Position numbers and translations under genes: made by a program. A stretch of DNA of 64,000 bases, taken from Lepus europaeus (lineage: Eukaryota > Chordata > Mammalia > Lagomorpha > Leporidae). The notes beneath the pieces are model-generated. The model did no database searches. It saw only the letters and a list, made by a program, of their open reading frames with translations, and was not told the origin of the DNA. Numbering within the stretch: the first letter of the stretch is position 1; every line of letters starts with the position of its first letter. This document shows, piece after piece, positions 59,420-64,000 of the stretch. The stretch lies in the NCBI RefSeq assembly GCF_033115175.1, contig NC_084827.1:145135701-145199700 (forward strand), written 5' to 3'.

Positions 59420-59929
59420 GAACTTTTTAATCCTATTTTAATCAAACTATTTAATCCTATTTTAATCAAAGATGATTGTGAAAATCTAATGATTACCTTG
59501 GGACCTTTAATTCACCACTCTGTCCCACACTGGTTGGTTCAATACTATGTTTATCATTTCTAGTTTTTACATATATATCACACAAGAACACAAGAAATTA
59601 TATATGTTTCAACTATCAACGCCAGGCCTTTGCTCTAGAGACTGCTTTTTAATTAGCTTCAAAGGTTTTGTTAATGGCTTGGTCTGAACTCCTGCATTCA
59701 AGATAGAGAAAACCAAGTTGAACACAGAACCAAGTCCATGATAGGAGTCATGCAGGAAGAATGCAAACCTCCAGGGCAATTCAGGCCCTGCCCACACTGC
59801 AGCCCTGCTCCAGGCCAGGGGTGAGCTGCCAATGGTACATGCTTCCTGGTGACTCCTTAGAACGAACAAACACTTGGGACATGCCCTGGACTTAATCCAG
59901 CCTCCTCAGTCACACCAGCCTGGAGGAGC

Positions 59930-60085
59930 AGTTAGGACAGCTTGACGTTGGACAAGTCTGAATTTTAATCTTATGGTTTTCCTAACCTTGAGCACGTGAG
60001 TTCACATGTTTGAATATGTTTCCTGGTTGTTAAGACAGGGGTACTGATAACTACTCTTTATAAGAAGGGCCCTGAGGACTAAATA
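59930..60085 (+). repeat. MIR-like fragment
   Basis: 'ttatggttttcctaaccttg' and 'gtactgataactactcttta' in MIR order. Confidence 0.5.
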
Positions 60086-60389
60086 AAAAACAAAAATTCC
60101 TCGCTTGGGAGCTGACATACAGGAGACATGCAGATGCTTACTCTCTTCAGCTTCCTTATCACTTGGCTCTGCTTCCTTTTTCTTGGGTCCCTGCCATGTT
60201 TGAGCAGGGAACAGAATAGCTCCGAGTAATCTTCATACAGAAAGAGAGGAGGAGTAAGAAGCTGTGCCCCAGGCAGCACAGTGACCAGTGTCTCTGAGCT
60301 GGGGACTGGTCCTAACACTCACGCCTTCATATGTTCAGAGGCAAGGGTGCTTACGATGAAAAGTGTTGACCACACTTGGCTTGTTTCTG

Positions 60390-60880
60390 CACAATATGGT
60401 GGCTCTACAGTTTTCTACGGCTGCTACAAAGAATTACCACAGACTGGGTGACTTGAGAAAGCACCAGTTTATTATTTTGCAGTTCTGGAGGCAGAGGGGT
60501 GAAATTTCACTGGACCAGCACCAAGGTGTTGGCAGGTTTGGGCTCCCCTGACCTGGTGGCTCAGGGAAAAACTCATTCCCTAGCCTCTTCCAGCTTCTAG
60601 AACTGTGTGCCCTGGCCCAAGGCCTTTGCCGTCATCTTCAAAGCCAGCAGCACAGCATTTTCAAATCTCTCTGCTTCGGCCTTCTGCTGCCCCGTCTCCC
60701 TCTGCTGCCTTCTTATCGGGACACCTGGCATTCTGCTTAAGGATAATCCAGGATCATCTCTTTCTCAAGACCCTTAATTTAGTCAAGTCTGCACAGTCCC
60801 TTTTGCTATATACGGTAACAGTCATAGGTTCCAGGGGATTAGCATCTGCCTTTGAGGGCCATTATTCAGCTTATCACAGT
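60390..60880 (-). repeat. MaLR-like LTR, reverse orientation
   Basis: 'ctacggctgctacaaagaat', 'taccacagactgggtgactt', 'ttctggaggcagaggggtga' and 'aaggtgttggcaggtttggg' are the familiar wording of this mammalian repeat. The open frames at 60363 and 60605 belong to it. Confidence 0.65.
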
Positions 60881-61130
60881 GGTTGAGAACAAGAATCCTG
60901 GAACAACCACAGTGACTAAATTTCAATCCCAACTCCATCACTTTCTGGTTGTGTGAACTTGGACAAATTTCTCCCCCTCATTTTTTCATCTGTTGAATGA
61001 ACCTAAAAATAGGGTCTAATTTATGGGGTTATTATAAAGATTAAATGAGTTATGAGAGGATAATAATAGCATCCACCTCAAAGAGTCATGGGGGGGGGAG
61101 TTATATGAGTTAATGTATGTAAAGTCTTGG
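60881..61130 (+). repeat. MIR
   Basis: 'caactccatcactttctggt', 'gtgtgaacttggacaaattt' and 'aaagattaaatgagttatga'. Confidence 0.75.
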
Positions 61131-61279
61131 AATTCTGCCTTAGGATACAGCAAGTGATTTGCAAGTACTAGCTATTACTTTATCAGCACCGTTATTCCTA
61201 TTGTACCTTCCTCAATGCTGGGCACGAGGTAAGGCTCACTCTTGAAGACTGCATGGCATCTTCCACCAAGAGAAGTAGT

Positions 61280-61335
61280 CGCATCCCCTGCCGACCCTCC
61301 GGCGAGGGAGGTGATTGGTCGAGCGCCACCAATCG
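61280..61335. promoter_or_regulatory. Small CpG cluster with facing CCAAT boxes
   Basis: About eight CpG in 56 bases within otherwise CpG-poor intron, with ATTGG at 61314-61318 and CCAAT at 61329-61333. Could be an enhancer or alternative TRAK2 promoter; far too short to be the main CpG-island promoter. No exon or TATA box seen. Confidence 0.25.
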
Positions 61336-61519
61336 CTTTCTCTCCATCTCTCAGAGGCAGGAGTAAAGAGAAGCTTGCACAGAGTCCTAAGCTACACGGT
61401 GGCAACCGCAAACCCTTTGTCGGTGCACTTGCCAGTTCACAGACAGGTCTTCTTAGTCCCTCCTCCAGGGGTCTTTAGTCAGTCTTGTTCGGGACCCCTT
61501 CACTGCTTTTCTCGATGAA

Positions 61520-63177
61520 AGGACCGCACATGCAAGCCAGCCTTTACAATTCATGCACATTTAGGAGAAAACAAAGCAGCAAAGTCATTTATTTAATACG
61601 AACGAGATTTAAAAGAATAACCACGTCAGTGATATGAACAATGCTTGTAGAAAACATGGCTAATAACTTAATATTATTACAGCTTTGGAGCTAAATGGTC
61701 AACAGTGAGTGCCTAAATATAGGCCTTGAGCCTTAAAAAAAATGTTGCTACTTCCTTAAAACAGGACACTCTGGCCAAAAGAGTTTACTGAAAAGGCAAT
61801 AACAACTTCGGGAAACCTTACTGTGTAGGAGTGCAGAGCCTAGTATTACAGTCAATGTAATGACCCAGTGAAACATTTACATTGGAAATACATTTTAAAA
61901 TTTTACCCTACAAATGATATTCCGGAGAATAATTTTAAACACATGTTGGCTGCTGAGCTGCATGGGGGAGTGGGAACAATGCCAATCACCAGTTTGGCAG
62001 CAGCTCCCCCAGGCAGTGGCAGATAAAGGATACACTGTCATTTTAAAAAACAAAATAAATTTACTGTGCTTCTATGTAAAATAACAGATTTTGACAATGA
62101 CTCATTAATTTTAATGTATTTGGCTACACTATAGGTAAAATTTACAAAAAAAAAAAAAAAAAGCAACTCCCAGAATTTTAAAAATCAGACATTTAGGTAT
62201 ATAAAGAATTTATCATGGCTGCAGTGAAGAGCAGGGGAGTGTCCCCCCGGAAATCCACCCTGGACAGTGAGAAGCAGACCTCTGGGGCCAGGGGTGGGGG
62301 ATGGGTGGGGTGCGGGAGACCACAGACCAAGCCCCGCTGTCCAGATGTGCAGAGGAAAGTCCATGGGCTCCTCCAGCACAGCTGTCCTCCCAGCGATTGG
62401 GAAGCCCACCTGGAAGAAACCGCGTCTGTGCCCCGCGAGTATTTTGTCTGTTTTTTGCTGCCACTCAACTGAAGCACTGGTAGGCTTTTCAAAATACGAA
62501 ACTTACAGGGCAGCTCTACTTACAAGCAGTGTGGATTCCCAAAGGCTGTTAAATCCATCCGTTTAAGTGTCCAACTTAAACTCCTCTCTCAAGAGAGGGA
62601 GTGGGGGTGGGTGGGAGCCGACATTTCCTCCTAGTGGCTGTATCTGGCGCACTTTAGAAACTGCCCTGTTTTGTTTACAAATGATGAACACAGAACGCCT
62701 GCAGAGGCAGGCAGCCCCTCCCTGCCACAATCTTGACCAGCAGAAGGGAGGGAACCCCTGGCAGCTGAGGAATCCACACCACGCTGCTTCACCTGAGATT
62801 AGGCAAGGCCCTGAGCCCCCGAGCCCCTGGTGCCATCTGGGCTTCCTGATATGTTTCCCTTCGCCAGGCTTAGCCCGGAAGGGCTGACCTTCACCTGAAT
62901 TCACCCTGACTGACCAGGCTTCTCTTGAGCAGTGACCCTCTCCTGAAGCCACTTCAGATGGTCACCGGTTGTCACCTCTGGTCGACTGTCCACTGCACAG
63001 CTACAGCTTTTTTCACACGCTGTGGGGCTGTCCTCAGAATCACTCCTATTGCCCAGTGACACCTTTAATATGAGTAGTTCACTCACTTGCCATATTTTGC
63101 ACTCTCCGTACTTTTGTGTCCGTTAAATCTATCATTAGTACGGCTTTTAGGGACAAAATGGGATTTGCAGTCTTTAT
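61520..63177 (-). other. TRAK2 5' intron, unassigned
   Basis: A16 run near 62147. 62210-62960 is GC-richer with open frames on both strands (for example 62215-62472), but none has splice sites or protein-family character. Confidence 0.4.
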
Positions 63178-63190
63178 AAGGTACCTTAGA

Positions 63191-63519
63191 GGAGCTGGCG
63201 CTGTGGCACAGCGGGTTAATGCCCTAGCCTGAAGTGCCGGCATCCCAAATGGACACTGGTTCTAGACCTGGCTGCTCTACTTCTAATCCAGCTCTCTGCT
63301 GTGGCCTGGGAAAGCAGTGGAAGATGGCCCAAGTGCTTGGGCCCCTGCACCCACGTGGGAGACCCGGAAGAAGCTCCTGGCTCCTGGCTTTGGACCGCGC
63401 AGCTCCAGCCGTTGCGGCCAATTGGGGAGTGAACCAGCGGATGGAAGACCTCTCTCTCTGCCTCTCTTCTCTGTGTAACTCTGACTTTCGAATAAATAAA
63501 TAAAAAAAAAATTTTTTTA
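63191..63519 (+). repeat. C-type SINE with target-site duplication
   Basis: AAGGTACCTTAGA at 63178-63190 and 63520-63532, exact. Confidence 0.95.
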
Positions 63520-63814
63520 AAGGTACCTTAGAACTACACCTATAGGAAGCCAGCACACTACAAACAGCCCTGATTGCTGAGGGAAACAGCACCTGCAGGT
63601 GATCAGTAGCGCTGAATCCCTCCCCTGGGACACACTTCGTCCCTATCCACAAAGTTCTCAAGGTAGGAGTTTTAAGCAGAGTTTGCACTTCAGAAGATCT
63701 ATAAGAAAGTTAACTTACCAAGCAAGAACAAGGATTCCTATCCTATCCATTTAAAGATGTCATTTTAAGTACTGCTTGTGCTTGGCTTAAGGTTGAAAGG
63801 TTTGAAGAACATTC

Positions 63815-64000
63815 CAGGCATTTAAGATGGCGCCTGAGGTGCCTGCATCCCGTATCAGAGTGCCGGGGTTTTGTTTTGGCTCCGGGTTTTGCCTGGGCCA
63901 GTCCTGGTTGCTGTGGACATGTGGGGAGTGAAACAACAGATGGAGGATTTCTCTCTGTCTCTGCCTTTTGAACAAAATGAAAATAAATTCCTCTTAAAAA
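63815..64000 (+). repeat. C-type SINE, running off the window
   Basis: 'gcctgcatcccgtatcagag' to 'aaaataaattcctcttaaaa'; the left half is shortened. Confidence 0.75.

Noticed and set aside
61242..61518. Main TRAK2 CpG-island promoter
   Set aside because: The CpG cluster is only about 56 bases, with no exon or donor beside it. The true promoter is expected beyond the window, head to head with STRADB.
62185..62952. Overlapping GC-rich open frames on both strands as a gene upstream of TRAK2
   Set aside because: No start or splice context, no protein-family character, and STRADB, the expected upstream neighbour, should be divergent and beyond 64000.

Overview
This is mammalian nuclear DNA, almost certainly from a lagomorph (European rabbit or a close relative). 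It is packed with the tRNA-derived C-type SINEs typical of rabbit: about 38 full or partial copies on both strands. It also carries older placental-mammal repeats (MIR, MaLR LTRs, MER2 and MER5-type DNA transposons, old L1 ends). Genes are split into short exons with GT-AG introns, so most long open frames are repeat or antisense noise.

Two protein genes can be read exon by exon, both on the minus strand. (1) TRAK2 (trafficking kinesin-binding protein 2, GRIF-1): all fifteen coding exons lie between 54716 (ATG) and 18229 (stop). Their phases join without a break into 2748 nt, or 915 residues plus stop. Part of a 5' UTR exon (to about 54915) and a roughly 3.2 kb 3' UTR (to about 14970) are also here. 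The first non-coding exon and promoter lie beyond position 64000. (2) FLACC1 (ALS2CR12, a flagellar coiled-coil protein): the initiator exon (ATG at 6898) and four more coding exons down to 1064 give the first 157 codons. The rest lies to the left of the window. The order FLACC1-TRAK2 on the same strand matches the human 2q33 neighbourhood.

Layout: 1-6945 FLACC1 exons and introns; 6946-10650 FLACC1 upstream region with a candidate non-coding first exon and an X-box/CCAAT promoter-like patch; 10650-14970 intergenic, rich in repeats; 14970-18228 TRAK2 3' UTR, free of SINEs; 18229-54915 TRAK2 coding exons and introns; 54916-64000 part of TRAK2 intron 1 with L1, MaLR, MIR and SINE copies.

TRAK2 links kinesin-1 and dynein-dynactin to Miro on mitochondria. 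The dynein-adaptor CC1-box (AARIG) and a Spindly-like motif (LAAE) can be read directly in the exons. FLACC1 is a testis and sperm-tail protein. The genes share an address, not a pathway.

The most unusual structure is a 3.34 kb plus-strand retro-insertion (30930-34269) in a TRAK2 intron. It has a 13 bp target-site duplication, splits an older MER5-like element, contains a decayed retroviral gag-like segment, and ends in an L1-like 3' end followed by extra sequence and a second poly-A. I found no CRISPR array, rRNA gene, functional tRNA gene or prokaryote-type system.
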